Assembly (NCBI GenBank): GCA_035610835.1
Contig: CM069445.1
Location: 35,018,811 to 35,082,810, forward strand
Length of the DNA stretch: 64,000 nt
Reading direction: 5' to 3'
Source of the DNA: Ophiura sarsii
Taxonomy: Eukaryota; Echinodermata; Ophiuroidea; Amphilepidida; Ophiuridae
Within the stretch, counting starts at the first letter, position 1. Each line of letters begins with the position of its first letter. Shown here in pieces: positions 23,707-35,363 of this stretch. The position numbers were made by a program, and so were the translations under genes. The notes beneath the pieces were generated by a model, which was not told the DNA's origin, searched no databases, and saw only the letters and a list, made by a program, of their open reading frames with translations.

Positions 23707-23892
23707 GTCACCCTGTCCCTCCCGCCCTTGCTGTTATCCGTGTACCTTGTAACTGTGATCAGTGTGATGCATGTTAACCCCGGTGCCGGTAAAACGACAC
23801 TAAATCATGATGCTATGTGCAGTAAGAATATGGTCACAGGACTATACGCTTCAAATCTTGACACGCACGACTGCCGCCATCGTTTAGAATAA
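23707..23892 (+). pseudogene. Possible P-loop NTPase fragment
   Basis: A frame open from just after a TAG (23704-23706) to TAA at 23890-23892 includes HVNPGAGKTTLNHD, a good Walker A match (GxxGxGKTT form). About 22 mostly hydrophobic residues precede it. Nothing after it looks like a Walker B. It could be a stray NACHT/STAND or AAA exon, or chance. It is on the opposite strand from the Walker A fragments at 35-52 kb. Confidence 0.3.
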
Positions 23893-24239
23893 AGTTCAGG
23901 GCTAGGGTTAGAATGAAAGTTCAACTTCTGGATATAGGGATAAGGTTTATTGCCGTAAGGGATATATATTCTGGACATACAAAACATTGGTGTTTTTTAA
24001 AGACTTTCCTCGATATTTTCAAATTATTTCACGGATATTTCAAGTAATTTGACCGGTATTTCTCGGTACCTTTTAAGTGACGTTTTATTTGAAATTGTTT
24101 TAACATTATAAAGACTATTTTATTTGACATATTTTTTAATTTCATCATTGCGCTGTGTTTACCTACCAGTAAAAACAAATACTTTTCAGAAAACTATAAA
24201 AAATACATTTTTTTGGCGTAATTTGTAATCTGTTTGGTT

Positions 24240-24470
24240 GTTCTTCTCATTAAGTTGTTCTAGATGTGTTTGTATTTTAAACATTATATTGTGTATGTAT
24301 TTTTTACCTTTACCATGTATGTATTTTTACCTTTTACCGTGTATGTATTTTTACCTTTTACCGTGTATGTATATAATTCTGTATATGTTTTATTCTGTAA
24401 AGCGCTGTGGTACCTCATTGTGTAAGAGCGCTATATAAATGCCTTGTATAATAATATAAAAATAAATTAA
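24240..24470 (+). mobile_element. LINE 3' end with internal 27-bp repeats
   Basis: AAAGCGCTGTGG...AGAGCGCTATATAAATGCC followed by a TAATAATA tail is the usual CR1/L2-like 3' end. Upstream, CCTTTTACCGTGTATGTATT is repeated about every 27 bp. No coding portion remains. Confidence 0.6.
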
Positions 24471-26870
24471 AACAACCGATTGGGCTTATAATTAACTTAA
24501 AAGTGATGGAATCAATGGCAAACTAGATTGAATAGATCAAATCGTGAATACATTGGCCCCAATTTCAGCCCATTTATGGCAAAAGGATGTATCTTATATG
24601 TATTTTGCTAATGATATACTTCCTTTTAACATTGATTTTGTTAACTTGGTTCAATAATCCTCACTTAGGAAAAGGTTGCAACTTGTAAAGACAATACAAT
24701 TAATATATTGCCTTTTACCACTACATGATTTATGGAGAAAAAAGCTAACTTTGATCATGTTAAAAGGAAGTATACTGTTAAAAAACTACATATAAGATAC
24801 ATTCTTTTGCAATAAAAGAGCTGCCCTGTTCAGTGGTAGATAATGTTGCTTTTCGAAGGATTTAAAAAAAAAACATAATCAAATAATAAATGATGAATTT
24901 TTAAGGAAAAAAGGTGAAAAACAACAACATTGCACTTGCATTGTCTTCTCTTATTACATAAGCCCTGCATGGTGATACAAAGCCAAACATTTCAAGTACA
25001 GACACACTTGTTTAATGCTCAAAAACGGTGAAACTGATTGCCAAACTCGTTTTATGACCTCGTTGTTTAAATGAACATAACTTTTGAATAAGCTTAGAGC
25101 AATTATAATTCTCAACTGAATTACTCTTGGTAACCAACAGTACTTATTTTGGACTATGGAATATTATGTTATAGCCTATCATTATTTTTATTCGAGACAC
25201 ACACACACGATGAATGTAATATAATGTTTATAGTTACAGCCCGTATCAATCAAGTTATTTTCACGATTATGCTTAAACTACTCTCACGATGATTGCAAAC
25301 GTGAAGTGTCTAAATATTTGCAAGTGTTTTTCTTGGTACATAGTGTAATGCTTTAGGTATATGACATTGTCGTTTTAATGTGCCATTAAGACAAATCAAT
25401 TTCTTTTGATTCCTTTATGACGATAGAATATTTAGCCTAGCCTTAGTTGTGACACAAGAGACTACAAATGTGAAATTGAGTCTCAAATAGTCTCCTACAG
25501 CTGGAGATAAACAATATCGCTAAAGCGACGAAAAAACTCCCTGTTCTATGGACCCGATCGACCCTTTGTTTTTTTAATTAAAAAACAACACCCGTAAACA
25601 TTATGGGAACATCTTTAAAAATGTGTGATTTTCGATTATTCTTTATAGTTTTTTAGAAATGTTTAGATTTTTTTTGAACATTTGTTGAAAATTCCCGAAA
25701 TTCTTGAAAAGCACCTCCAAAACAACAAAAAACAAAAAAACCCGATCGACCCTACCTGAGAGGTCCGTAGAAGAAGAAAAATTTGTCGCTTAATGTTTAA
25801 GTGTTCATAAAGCAACAAAGTACTACTACTATTACTACTAAAACCAACTACATTTAATAATGAAATTAATTACTACTACATGTGGTTGAATATCAAAATG
25901 TAATTAAAATATATATCCTCGACTAATGATCATTTCACCTGACATTTTTTATTGCTTTTACAATAAAATGAATGTTTATTGTTCAATCATGTATTCAACT
26001 GGCCCCAGGACGGATTGTAATATAGTAATTAAACCTCAGGTGTTGTTTATAATATTAATGTCTTCTGTCAGACGCGGAATATATGAAACCCTTCATGTTA
26101 TGTATAACCCTATGGATGCGAGCGGCAAACTGAGCCTTATTAAATAACCTGTATTTTTGAGAAATATTTCTAAACGATGATAGACTTTTCAATTGATTTG
26201 CCCATATTCAGACCGAGTACATGAAGTAAGAAATAAGCATTTAAATAGGAACCAGTATGTCTAGTCATGGTTCAGTGAATCATGAAATGTTGTCAGGTAA
26301 AAGTCATGACAGTGCACACCGTCACTTTATATTTGATTATTCCTGGCAACTGCTTTGATGGAGACATTTTAAAGCTCGACTCACGGCTGCCGTGCTATTG
26401 AGGCTCAACAGAGCAACAATTTCTCTCGCGTTCTTGCGTCATCTGCACGTCACTTACTTTCAAATTACTGTAATTTACTTTTCGAAAAAAATCTCCGTTG
26501 AACGCGTGTGTAAAGTAAATAATTCATACTACTCTCGCTTGTTTTATTACTTATTTAAAATAATGAGTGTGGTTATATAAACAAGCAGCTGGCAACGGGA
26601 ATTTGCTCATAAAAATGGGGAAAAGGTGCAGAACCTCTTTAAACAAATTCACGCAATTTGATAATACCTTGCTTACGAGTGTGCTCCGTGGATGGCTTTA
26701 AACATGTCAAGTGCCTGGTCGGCGTGGGAGGAAGAATATATAGCCACGCCGGTGAATATTACCGAACGGAATTTATTCAGTTGCAAGGTGCGCTCGCGAT
26801 GAGAGGAGAATTGTCCAACCACTAGTCCCATCCGCCAAACCATTGGTGTATGACATTGTAATTATTCTTT
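24471..26870. other. Intergenic region before the receptor gene
   Basis: Holds a second, decayed copy (25540-25770) of the CCTGTTCTATG element seen at 3603. The final 300 bp should include the receptor's 5' region, but no TATA box or clear first exon could be fixed. Confidence 0.45.
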
Positions 26871-26876
26871 TTCAGA
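26860..26876 (+). promoter_or_regulatory. Splice acceptor in the receptor 5' UTR
   Basis: ATTATTCTTTTTCAG followed by ACAGATG, 72 nt before the start codon, is a strong 3' splice site. It implies a non-coding first exon upstream and a 5' UTR intron, a common arrangement when the receptor coding sequence is in one exon. Confidence 0.55.
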
Positions 26877-26947
26877 CAGATGTTACACTGGGGTTGATAC
26901 TGGGAAAAAGTGCACCGCAACACAATCACCTTATATCTTAACTTATC

Positions 26948-28267
26948 ATGGAAAATGGAACGGACGTATCATGCTGCAACGTTTCAGAAATCGTTCAGAT
27001 ACTGGCAATGTCGATTATCGACTTATTTGCGTTGGTAAGCAACGCCATTGTGATTCTCATTATCGTTAAGACACCACATCTTCGTCATCTAACACATCTG
27101 TTTGTACTTAACCTGTGCGCTTTGGATTTACTCTGTGCCGTTGTGGTAATACCCTTTTCCATCACAACCATCGGGTTTGGATATTGGACGTTTGGTGAGG
27201 CCTATTGTAAAGCTAACGGATACTTCAATTCGTTTTTCGCCTTTTCTTCTATATTGACTCTATGCGTGATCAGCGTGGAGAGATACTATTCCATCGCGCA
27301 CCCAATGGCTCATGCGGCGTCGATGACATTGCCCAAGGTTGTCTTGATCGTATCCTACATCTGGATTCAGAGTGGCCTTCTAGCGATGCCCCCACTTCTA
27401 GGCCTTAACGCGTATGTGTTCAACGCTAACAGAGGTCATTGCACATTTGCCTGGCAGCGATCAAAATCTCACGTCGTGTATGTTGTACTCATAGGATTGT
27501 TTTGTTTTCTACTACCCACAATGATAATGCTTATCACCTATTGCAATGTTTTTCGCGTAGCGCGACAGGCAGCAAGGCAGATATTACCGTTTTCAAATAA
27601 GGATAACTATGGAGCAACATCACACAACACAAGACCTCCAAATGGTTCGGCGAGTGCCGAAAAAGATAACACATACGATGTATCTGGTGACGGTCATCTT
27701 GAAGGTCAAAGTCCTGATCACGGTGGTGAAACCGAAAGCTATCAAGCACAAGGTTTAATGGATGATAAAAATAAAAAGACTAAGCCTCTGCAACGTAAAA
27801 TGCAAAGTATTAAGGCCTTCTTTAGGGTTACGAGCGGTGATATTAAAGCTGCCAAGACAATCATGTTGATCATAACATTCTTTCTAGTGCTCTGGACGCC
27901 ATATTTCGCGCTGCACGTTTACGGTGTATTGAAAGGGTCTACGCAGTCACAGATATTTTGGGAACGTTTCACCACTTGGATGGCGTACACATCTTGCGCA
28001 GTGAATCCCATACTGTACGGTGTGCTAAATAGACAGGTAAGACTTGAACTAGAAAAATGGTGGCATTTTTATCGCCCATGTCAAAAACGTAACCCAGATG
28101 ACTGTCTTGGTCCTGGGCCAGGAGATCAAGAGGATTTCTTTCAGTTTTTGGAAAGAACCAGCACGATGACGCGCGCGCGCACGACATCAATACGAGTGTC
28201 AAATTCCAGTCAGGAAGGAAGAATATCGCCTCAACCGATCATCGAAGTTTCTGAAGAGAGTCAGTAG
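26948..28267 (+). CDS. GPR61: GPR61/GPR62-like orphan class A G-protein-coupled receptor
   Basis: An uninterrupted 439-residue frame with seven hydrophobic segments. N-glycosylation sites lie at N3 and N11. TM1 spans about 17-41; TM2 carries D60 (2.50); C87 (3.25) should pair with C165 in the second outer loop. ERYYSIAHPM (111-120) is the TM3 end, W139 is in TM4, P190 in TM5, LWTPYF (315-320) in TM6 and NPILYG (353-358) in TM7. FLLP...YC..FRVAR, TPYFALHVYG, LNRQVRLEL and the tail motif DFFQFLERT match vertebrate GPR61/GPR62. ICL3 is long (about 204-300), unlike the shorter vertebrate loop, and C378 could be palmitoylated. Vertebrate GPR61 signals constitutively through Gs; ligand unknown. ATG context is good (A at -3, G at +4). 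Confidence 0.88.
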   Translation: MENGTDVSCCNVSEIVQILAMSIIDLFALVSNAIVILIIVKTPHLRHLTHLFVLNLCALDLLCAVVVIPFSITTIGFGYWTFGEAYCKANGYFNSFFAFSSILTLCVISVERYYSIAHPMAHAASMTLPKVVLIVSYIWIQSGLLAMPPLLGLNAYVFNANRGHCTFAWQRSKSHVVYVVLIGLFCFLLPTMIMLITYCNVFRVARQAARQILPFSNKDNYGATSHNTRPPNGSASAEKDNTYDVSGDGHLEGQSPDHGGETESYQAQGLMDDKNKKTKPLQRKMQSIKAFFRVTSGDIKAAKTIMLIITFFLVLWTPYFALHVYGVLKGSTQSQIFWERFTTWMAYTSCAVNPILYGVLNRQVRLELEKWWHFYRPCQKRNPDDCLGPGPGDQEDFFQFLERTSTMTRARTTSIRVSNSSQEGRISPQPIIEVSEESQ

Positions 28268-28455
28268 CTTACAGATTAATTCTAAATGCTTCTCTTCTTC
28301 TGTACTGTGAACATCAGAATACTGTTTTTAATTGCGGAGGTGCTTAGAGTGTAACATTCATGTGGGAAATAGAATTAATTTATTGTTATTTACCCAGAGT
28401 GGGAAAAAGGCGTAGACCTACATAGCCGCCAGAAATCATATTGCAAATGTTGAGG

Positions 28456-28491
<36 letters not shown>

Positions 28492-28647
28492 AGAGAGTTG
28501 TGGATGACAGATGGACGAGAGAGGACGAGAGATAGCGGAGAAGAGGTCATGAGAGTTAGGTGTGTGCGAGCAGGGTGAGTTTATGTTGTGTGGATATGAG
28601 AAAGAGACCATGATTGGTGTAAAGGTGCTATATCAACCTGGTGTTCC
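28268..28647. other. Receptor 3' flank with an AG microsatellite
   Basis: Probable 3' UTR without an obvious AATAAA. An uninterrupted (AG)n run occupies about 28458-28487, and the purine-rich composition continues to about 28560. Confidence 0.5.
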
Positions 28648-28898
28648 TTAACACTTTCCACGTGGCAGGCGTCTGCAGACGACATTCTAAAATTTCACAA
28701 AATGTTTCAAAAATGTCAAACTTATTGAATTGCATCACCAAAATTATTTGGAATCAACGTGAGAAATACATTCAAATAAGTACAAACATGCCTTGTATTG
28801 GTTCAGTAATTCTTGAGATACACTTTGAGAGTTGGGAAAGGTTTCTGAAAAATCTGTTTTGTATTTGGTAAAACTATTAGCCGCGTGGAAAGTGTTAA
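28648..28898 (+). repeat. TTAA-flanked MITE, family A (copy 2)
   Basis: Both ends are intact: TTAACACTTTCCACGTGGC and GCCGCGTGGAAAGTGTTAA, a near-perfect 19-bp inverted pair including the TTAA. At 251 bp it is one of the best representatives of the family. Confidence 0.85.
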
Positions 28899-28949
28899 AA
28901 TTGACAAATACAGTCAGTTTACACGCAGTGTGTCTTTATCTGATCATAT

Positions 28950-29176
28950 CCCAGGTCTAAATTCCAGTTGAGCTCAGTTGAAAATCCAGTTAAACACAGT
29001 TCAAACCAGTTACAAAACAGAATATGGAAAATGAACAGCTTCAACTGGTGTTTGAACTGGTTTTGAAACCCAGTTAAGATCCAGTTTAAAACAGTTAAAA
29101 CCGGTTGGTTTAATCCGGGGTTTAATATGAAAATGGACAGCCTTTCAACTGGGATCAACTGGAATTTAGACCTGGG
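28950..29176. repeat. MITE with CCCAGGTCTAAATTCCAGTT ends and phased CAGTT motifs
   Basis: CCCAGGTCTAAATTCCAGTT is mirrored by AACTGGAATTTAGACCTGGG. Inside the left half CAGTT recurs at 28965, 28975, 28987, 28997 and 29007, about every 10-12 bp; inverted AACTGG words fill the right half. Flanks share ATAT. It sits inside a sequence related to the ACAAATACAGTCA element at 29842. Confidence 0.75.
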
Positions 29177-29629
29177 ATATGTCTGGTAAGTTCAAACGTT
29201 TATGCGGCTTGTTGGAGGGAAAGGGTACTTAACGCTAATTCATTACTTCATGAATATTCGCGATAGTTGCGTACCAAGTGCGTTCCAATAACATTAATCG
29301 TTTGACGAGAACGCGCACGCCGAGCGCAGGTTACTAATAATTGCCCGAAAGTACTGCGCCAAAGCGTTCGATTGTTTTGCTCTTTGACCGACCAATCAAA
29401 TTAACGCCTCACGCCCCTAAACTGAATATTCAATGAGTTATGAGGAAACACGATTAAAGCTTATTTCTGATTGGTTGAATGATACCAATGTTAATGAGGG
29501 GATGACCCGACTCGGACTGTTTCAATAACTAAGAGGGGTGGACAAAATAAACAGAAAATTAATTAATTATTAGCAAGATTATATCGGTACAAATCAAAGA
29601 TTTGGATAAATATGTATCTTTTTCAGTAA

Positions 29630-29815
29630 TGAATGAGAATAATGACTGCTTAACAACTGTTTTCGTGAATTTGTTTTGAAATCCTCGGCTGTTGTTCCGG
29701 TCATTCAGAATTGTCCCTCAGGGGCTGTGCCCCTTCGGGACAATTCCTCAGACCAGAACAAAAACCTCTGATTTTAAAATAAATTAACAAAAACCGTTGT
29801 TACGCAGTCATTATT
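29630..29815. repeat. Foldback element with GC-rich apex
   Basis: Arms run from GAATAATGACTGC inward to GAATTGTCCCTCAGGGGC and are mirrored by GCCCCTTCGGGACAATTC out to GCAGTCATTATTC, with imperfect pairing over about 90 nt per arm and an apex near 29723. A similar design (long arms, GC apex) is at 44380-44514. Confidence 0.75.
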
Positions 29816-29841
29816 CTTTAAATGGGTTGACATAAATCTGA

Positions 29842-30229
29842 CAAATACAGTCATTTTTAACACGATTCATGATCTGATCCTGATCAGATTATATTTCCTG
29901 GTGTCAAAATATCTTAAAAGATATGTTAACACCAGGGAAAGTATATACGCGAATAGTAAGTTCAAAATTGAACTTAAAGGGTTGGTGTTCAAGGAGTACG
30001 GCAAAACAAGACTATTGGATGCATAGTACTATTGGATAGCATGGTACCCTATTGGATAGCATAATATTAGCTTAAATGCTAAATATCTGTATATGGGATA
30101 GCTTAGATTCTTAAACTATTTTGCTAGTGTTATTGCGATTATTCCGTAATAAAAGGGCGTTATTTACGGAATGTAGCTAATCTGACACAAGTGATCAGAT
30201 TATGAAGTATTGTAAACTGACTGTATTTG
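29842..30229. repeat. TIR element with ACAAATACAGTCA ends
   Basis: ACAAATACAGTCA at the left is mirrored by TGACTGTATTTGT at the right. A second direct copy of this end at 28905 precedes the CAGTT MITE, so the area may be two related elements or one larger element broken by insertions. A 20-bp hairpin (TCCTGGTGT...ACACCAGGGA) lies near 29895-29945. Confidence 0.55.
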
Positions 30230-30344
30230 TAAGTTTTATGGGAGACCAGGATGATCATGATGATGCAAAGATGTAAGCTATCAACATACTATTGCCTATG
30301 ATAATCATATAAGCGGTGCTGAATTTTATGACAAATACCCCTTA

Positions 30345-30470
30345 AGGTGCGTTCATACTCACGTCGTTGCGCATCGGCCGACGATGGATATCGGCGCGCG
30401 AGTTGAAGCAATGTCAACTTTTATCCATCGACGTCGGTCGATGCGCAACGACGGGAGTATGAACGCACCT
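30345..30470. repeat. Harbinger-like MITE, 126 bp, with TTA target duplication
   Basis: AGGTGCGTTCATACTC followed by CGTCGTTGCGCATCGG is mirrored with few mismatches at the other end (CGATGCGCAACGACG, GAGTATGAACGCACCT). TTA lies outside both ends (30342-30344 and 30471-30473). It is very GC-rich for this region. Confidence 0.85.
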
Positions 30471-32164
30471 TTATACGTATCCTTTCGGGTGACATCACTT
30501 CAGGAGACACCATTGCAGTAATGTACGTTGATAAAAAACAAATATCACCAATTAGTTCAGGTTCTCCCCCCCCCCCCCCCCCATTTTGATCATTATAAAT
30601 AACTTGGCTTGTTTTGACAGGAGCAGTGTCTGGGGGAAAGCGATTCTACACAAGTGAAGGATGAGCTGCTAACTGCTATGGAGGTCTCTTTCATCAAACG
30701 ATATAAACCCTAAAGTTATATTTAAATAATTACTATCAAACCCCCTTTTCAGTGTTGCCCCATGAGGGATAGGTTTGATTGGCACATGATATTTTATCAC
30801 CGCATTCATAATGAGTACGTGTATACAACACTTTTTCAGTATTATATTATTGCCTGTTTGCCGATTTTGTCTACAAATAATAAAATTGTGTTACAGGAAT
30901 GCTGCCACATCCGAGAACCACCTTTTATACGAGGGGATTATATTCATAAGTCAGTGTTTTATGAAGAAGTTATATATAGTTTGATCGGCTTCAAATTGGC
31001 GAGACTCATGACAGCAGCGAGTTAATACAGAAGGATGTACGCTTAAAGCGCACATAAACGCAACAAGCGCACTGTGCACCAGATGTGTGACGCGTGCGTT
31101 CGGCCCAAATCGCGTGCATATGGCCAAAAACTCGCGCGTACGCTTGGATCACTTCTACGCGCGGAAAGATCGAACCCACATAATTTCTCGCCAATTTGGA
31201 GCTGATTGAACTATAGTATTTTCCTTAATATGTTGATCAATTAGGTGTACTAAAATCTACATAAAATATATTGGACTCCTATCATGGCTTTTATAATTAC
31301 AGCTAAGCGTGAAATGTATAGTTAGGCCGGTTTTGTATCAGAATGAAAGCAACGAGCTGCGATTGCAATATCAAACATGAAATAGTGCCAAATTGTTTAT
31401 AATCCAAATACTTATATTTATGTATAGTGCAATACTGCCAGCCTTACAAACAGATAATGTGTTGTAAATTATAATCTATATTTTGTATTATTGTGATGTA
31501 ATTGCTTTCTTATTAGCGTAAAGTAATTTAGTTATTGATTGTCGCAATTTATCCTGAAAGTGCAATGTGTGAATAAAACAGAATATATACGGAAGTACCT
31601 ATTATAATTCGTATTTACTCTTATAACACGTTATAGCATTAGCTTAAAGGGGCATTAAGAGATCCTTCATGGAGGGAGCCCTCTATTTGTTCAGAAGTTG
31701 GGGTTTTTCACATATACGTAATGCTTTTATACGTACTTACTACCACCCAAAATTATAGAGCTTAATTTGCAGTATTTCGTGTGAAATTCATGGATTTGCT
31801 AGCATTTTGAGTTTCTATGTGATCAAATCGAAACTACCCATATTCATCTAAAAGGCCACAGATGGCTTCTCACTTACTTGTTTCATGTTTATTCAAAACA
31901 ATCTTGAAGACCACCCATGGCTTGTTACGTGATGCTTAGTCATGACCTCCCTGATTCAATTGGTGGTGACTTTTAACCAAAATACAAGAAAAAGTGAAAA
32001 GCACTAATAATATACCTTCGGAAATGCTGAGAAAATGTCTTTATTTATAACTTGTACTGATTTTTTTGAAGAAATCTTACATGAGAAGGTTTCTATGTAT
32101 AGCATCTATCTAAACAATGTGACAATATTGAATTTCAATTTTTGTGAAATCTCTCTGTGCCCCT
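30471..32164. other. No gene recognised; homopolymer C run
   Basis: A run of about 17 C occupies 30566-30582. About 30232-30310 shares GTTTTATGGGAGACCA and ACTATTGCCTATGATAATCA with 34131-34195, a dispersed duplication. AAAGGGGCATTAAGAGAT near 31648 recurs at about 49275. No coding exon is evident. Confidence 0.4.
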
Positions 32165-32420
32165 TTAACGCTTTCCTCGCGGCAGTCGTCTGCAGACACG
32201 ACAGTTCCCAAATTTTACAAAATGTTTCAAAAATGTCAATATTATGGAATTTCATCACCCTATTTGGAATCACCATGAGAAATGCACTAACATAATAACA
32301 AACATGCCCAGTATTGGTTCAAAAATTCTTGAGATAAGACTTTGAAAGTTGGGAAAGGTTTATGAAAAATCTGTTTTGAATGTAATATGGTAAAACTAAT
32401 AGCCGCGGGGAAAGTGTTAA
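32165..32420 (+). repeat. TTAA-flanked MITE, family A (copy 3)
   Basis: Starts TTAACGCTTTCCTCGCGGC and ends GCCGCGGGGAAAGTGTTAA, so the ends are slightly diverged. Length 256 bp. Confidence 0.82.
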
Positions 32421-33648
32421 GATGGTAAAAACCAAGACCAACACTGCCCAGGCTGGCTACATAGATACATTAGTTTTTCTCAAACGTTACAATTAATAAC
32501 ACACCGTTTATTATTTAGTATTTGCCATGTTTATCTTAGCTTCAGGGGGATTCAATTTAGCTTTACATAGCCGTTTGTTTCATCTTATTCGATGTGTTTG
32601 CTCCAAAGATGAACAACAAACAATCAAAAACCACCCGTGCTACATTTAGGTAAACATGGGAGTGTATAATATGTTGCTTTTGCTGACTTCATTCAACATC
32701 GAAGTTCATATAATATAACAGCTTTTTTTTCAAACCTGTCTTGGAATTCCAGCTTTTTTTATGGGATTTTTTTTTACCCTCTATAGGGGGGGGGTCGGAT
32801 ATTATCTGGAATAGCCCATTAGCCCTAATATGATCAGCTGCAATTGCCGTTTATTTCTATGAATGTATTTGCTTTGACCTATCCAAGTACATGTACATTC
32901 AGTAGCTTATGGCACTCAAAATCGATCAAACAACGCTTTACACATGCATTTTTACAGCTCCGGCACTTTAGTGGATTTCGTAGCTGTATGTGCAGTTAAA
33001 GTCATATTCACTATCAGTCACAGTCGATGGCGGTCACGATCTGCCTAAATTTGCAATTCGTATTGGTTTAACACGTAAACGCGAATACCCATCGAAAAAT
33101 TCTAAATATCACATTCCTAGGTACAACTAAATTAAATAATCCCAAAACCAATGAAGTTGGATAACTAACTCCAGTCTAAGGCCGTGTTCCCACATAGAAC
33201 AAAATCCCGAGTAGTCTAGACTAGTGCGGACCCTGTCCGGACTAAATCGTTAGTGGGAGCGCGATTCAAGTAGGTCCCGGTCCGGAGTTACCATTTCAAA
33301 ATTTAATAATATTCATAGTAAATTATAACCTATTTTTTGTATTTTTGTTATAGCAGGTTATTTTTACTATGAATATCTTCTCACTCATTCTTTTATTTTT
33401 TAACTTTCATCTTTATATAGTGCCATAACATAGTAACAATATATCAAAATATGACCAAGACGTTACAAATAAACGTCAACAAACAACATATTATTTATGG
33501 AGTTGCAAATAAACAAACAATATAATATTTACGAAGGTGCAAATAAACAAACAAACAAACTCGACCAGCGAACAGCATGTCAACAGCTTTAAATATAAAT
33601 TGCTTACGATCTTCAACGATACACGCCGTTCGCAGGTCAGTATGAATA
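32421..33648. other. No gene recognised
   Basis: AT-rich sequence. At 33180-33300 AAGGCCGTGTTCCCAC and GTGGGAGCGCG resemble MITE ends, but the boundaries are not clear. Confidence 0.35.
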
Positions 33649-33900
33649 TTAACACTTTTCACGCGGTTATTGGTTTTACCTTTACCAAACAGATTTGTCA
33701 GAAACCTTTCCCATCTTTCAAGGCCTATCTCAAGGATTACTGAACCAATACTAGGCATGTTTGTACTTATTTCAATGCATTTCTCATGGTGATTCCAAAT
33801 ATGGTAATGAAATTCAATAACTTTCGACATTTTGAAACATTTTGTAAACTTTTTAAAATGTCGTCTGCAGACCAGACGCCTGCCACGTGGAAAGTGTTAA
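33649..33900 (-). repeat. TTAA-flanked MITE, family A (copy 4, inverted)
   Basis: Inverted relative to copies 1-3: TTAACACTTTTCACGCGG at the left, and CTGCCACGTGGAAAGTGTTAA-type end at the right with the CTGCAGAC block beside it. Length 252 bp. Confidence 0.85.
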
Positions 33901-35339
33901 TACATGTACATTATATGGTCTGTTACATTGATCATAGAAAATGTGATATGAGGAAGCCATTGGATTAACCACTTTTCGTATCATGTATTTCACGTTACGT
34001 TAAATCTATTTTTTACGTTAAATCTATTTTTACAAACACCATGTATATCATTTTATTTTGTTTATGGCATTTTTGATCACGAATCAAAATTCAAATCAAT
34101 GTGCAAATGAAATGGAAAATGATCATGTGGGTCAGTTTTATGGGAGACCAAAGATGGAAGCTGTCATCATACTATTGCCTATGATAATCATTGTTGCTCC
34201 AAACGTCATTCCAGCGAAACAGTTGTAAGACTTATAATTATTAATATCTGAGCTCCTGTCGTGTTCAAATTTAAGGGGGGAAAAGCACAAATTGATTGGA
34301 AATGCAATGTGGAATATTCAATAGAGATGTATTTACTATTCTTGTATGCACTCAAGTCTTATTTAATCTCGACCAATTTAATTTTCCTCGCACGCAACCG
34401 ACAGGTAGTCGATACACTTAATACTAGACTGAACTTGAATTCTATATTTACCTCTTTTATAATACTGGGTTACTGTAAAAGGCCACTCACGGTCAACGCG
34501 AGAGTGTTGAGTTGAAGAACCTGCCTCTACTAAAATCTATGTATTATAAGAGGCCTATATTCATAGTTGCAGCGAAACCAACAAGAGGAGATTTCTGAAC
34601 TGGAGGGGTAGTATGAATAAACCGGTATAGACTGAGCTGTCGCTTGTCGTCCTGTCGTGCATCGAGAAATGTGTTGTCTTGACAGTATGAATAAGCCTTA
34701 GATATATGCTCATTGTATCGCAATTTTGAGAATGTTTCATTTCAAATGACGATTTTACCTTCTCTACAAGTACAAGTGTGTCCCTATCAATACAAGTACC
34801 TGAGTCAAGAATCGAATACGGCTACTCGGCTATAGTGTCAACAGGGTTTTGTGATGCTTACTATTTCAACAATACATTCTTTTTTTGTCACATTCTCCCT
34901 ACACCGTAACCATTTGATCGAATACATTTGAATTGTGCTTGCGGCCACTTTTTACTTTAAAAAGTACATAATATACAACAAGTGGCGTGACGCATATACG
35001 AGACCTTGCTAAACTCGAAATATTGCTTGATCATCACAGTAAGATGCCCGTTAATTAAATAATGGGCGAATGACGTTATAAGCGTAAATTTAACAATTAC
35101 ACTTAGTCAAAATCGTTTGTTAGATGTTTCTAAAGTTGCGCCAGTCAGTCCAAACACACGTATGTCACCGAGCTAAAAAGCAGACGTTATTTGATCATCT
35201 AATCTTCCTTAAATGTCGACCGACAGTGTTTATCATCAGAATCAATGTCTGACGTGAAAGTCTATCCGAATGTTTAATTATTATTTGATTTGCTTTCACC
35301 ATCTATCTTATAAAATGTTTGGTGAAAACGTATTGAGCA

Positions 35340-35363
35340 TAGTGTTGTTTTGCCATTTCCCGC
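35340..35363 (-). pseudogene. Walker A remnant, unit 1 copy a
   Basis: Minus strand encodes AGNGKTTL, with a stop three codons before it. It aligns base for base with the other Walker A copies at 36.5, 45.95 and 52.38 kb; the flanks have decayed. Confidence 0.4.

Noticed and set aside
33495..33830. Open frame with a peptide (EISTNMPSIGSVILEI) also seen at 19596-19922 and 28641-28871
   Set aside because: The shared peptide comes from the interior of the TTAA MITE family read in one frame. The other copies have stops or frameshifts there, and nothing resembles a transposase.
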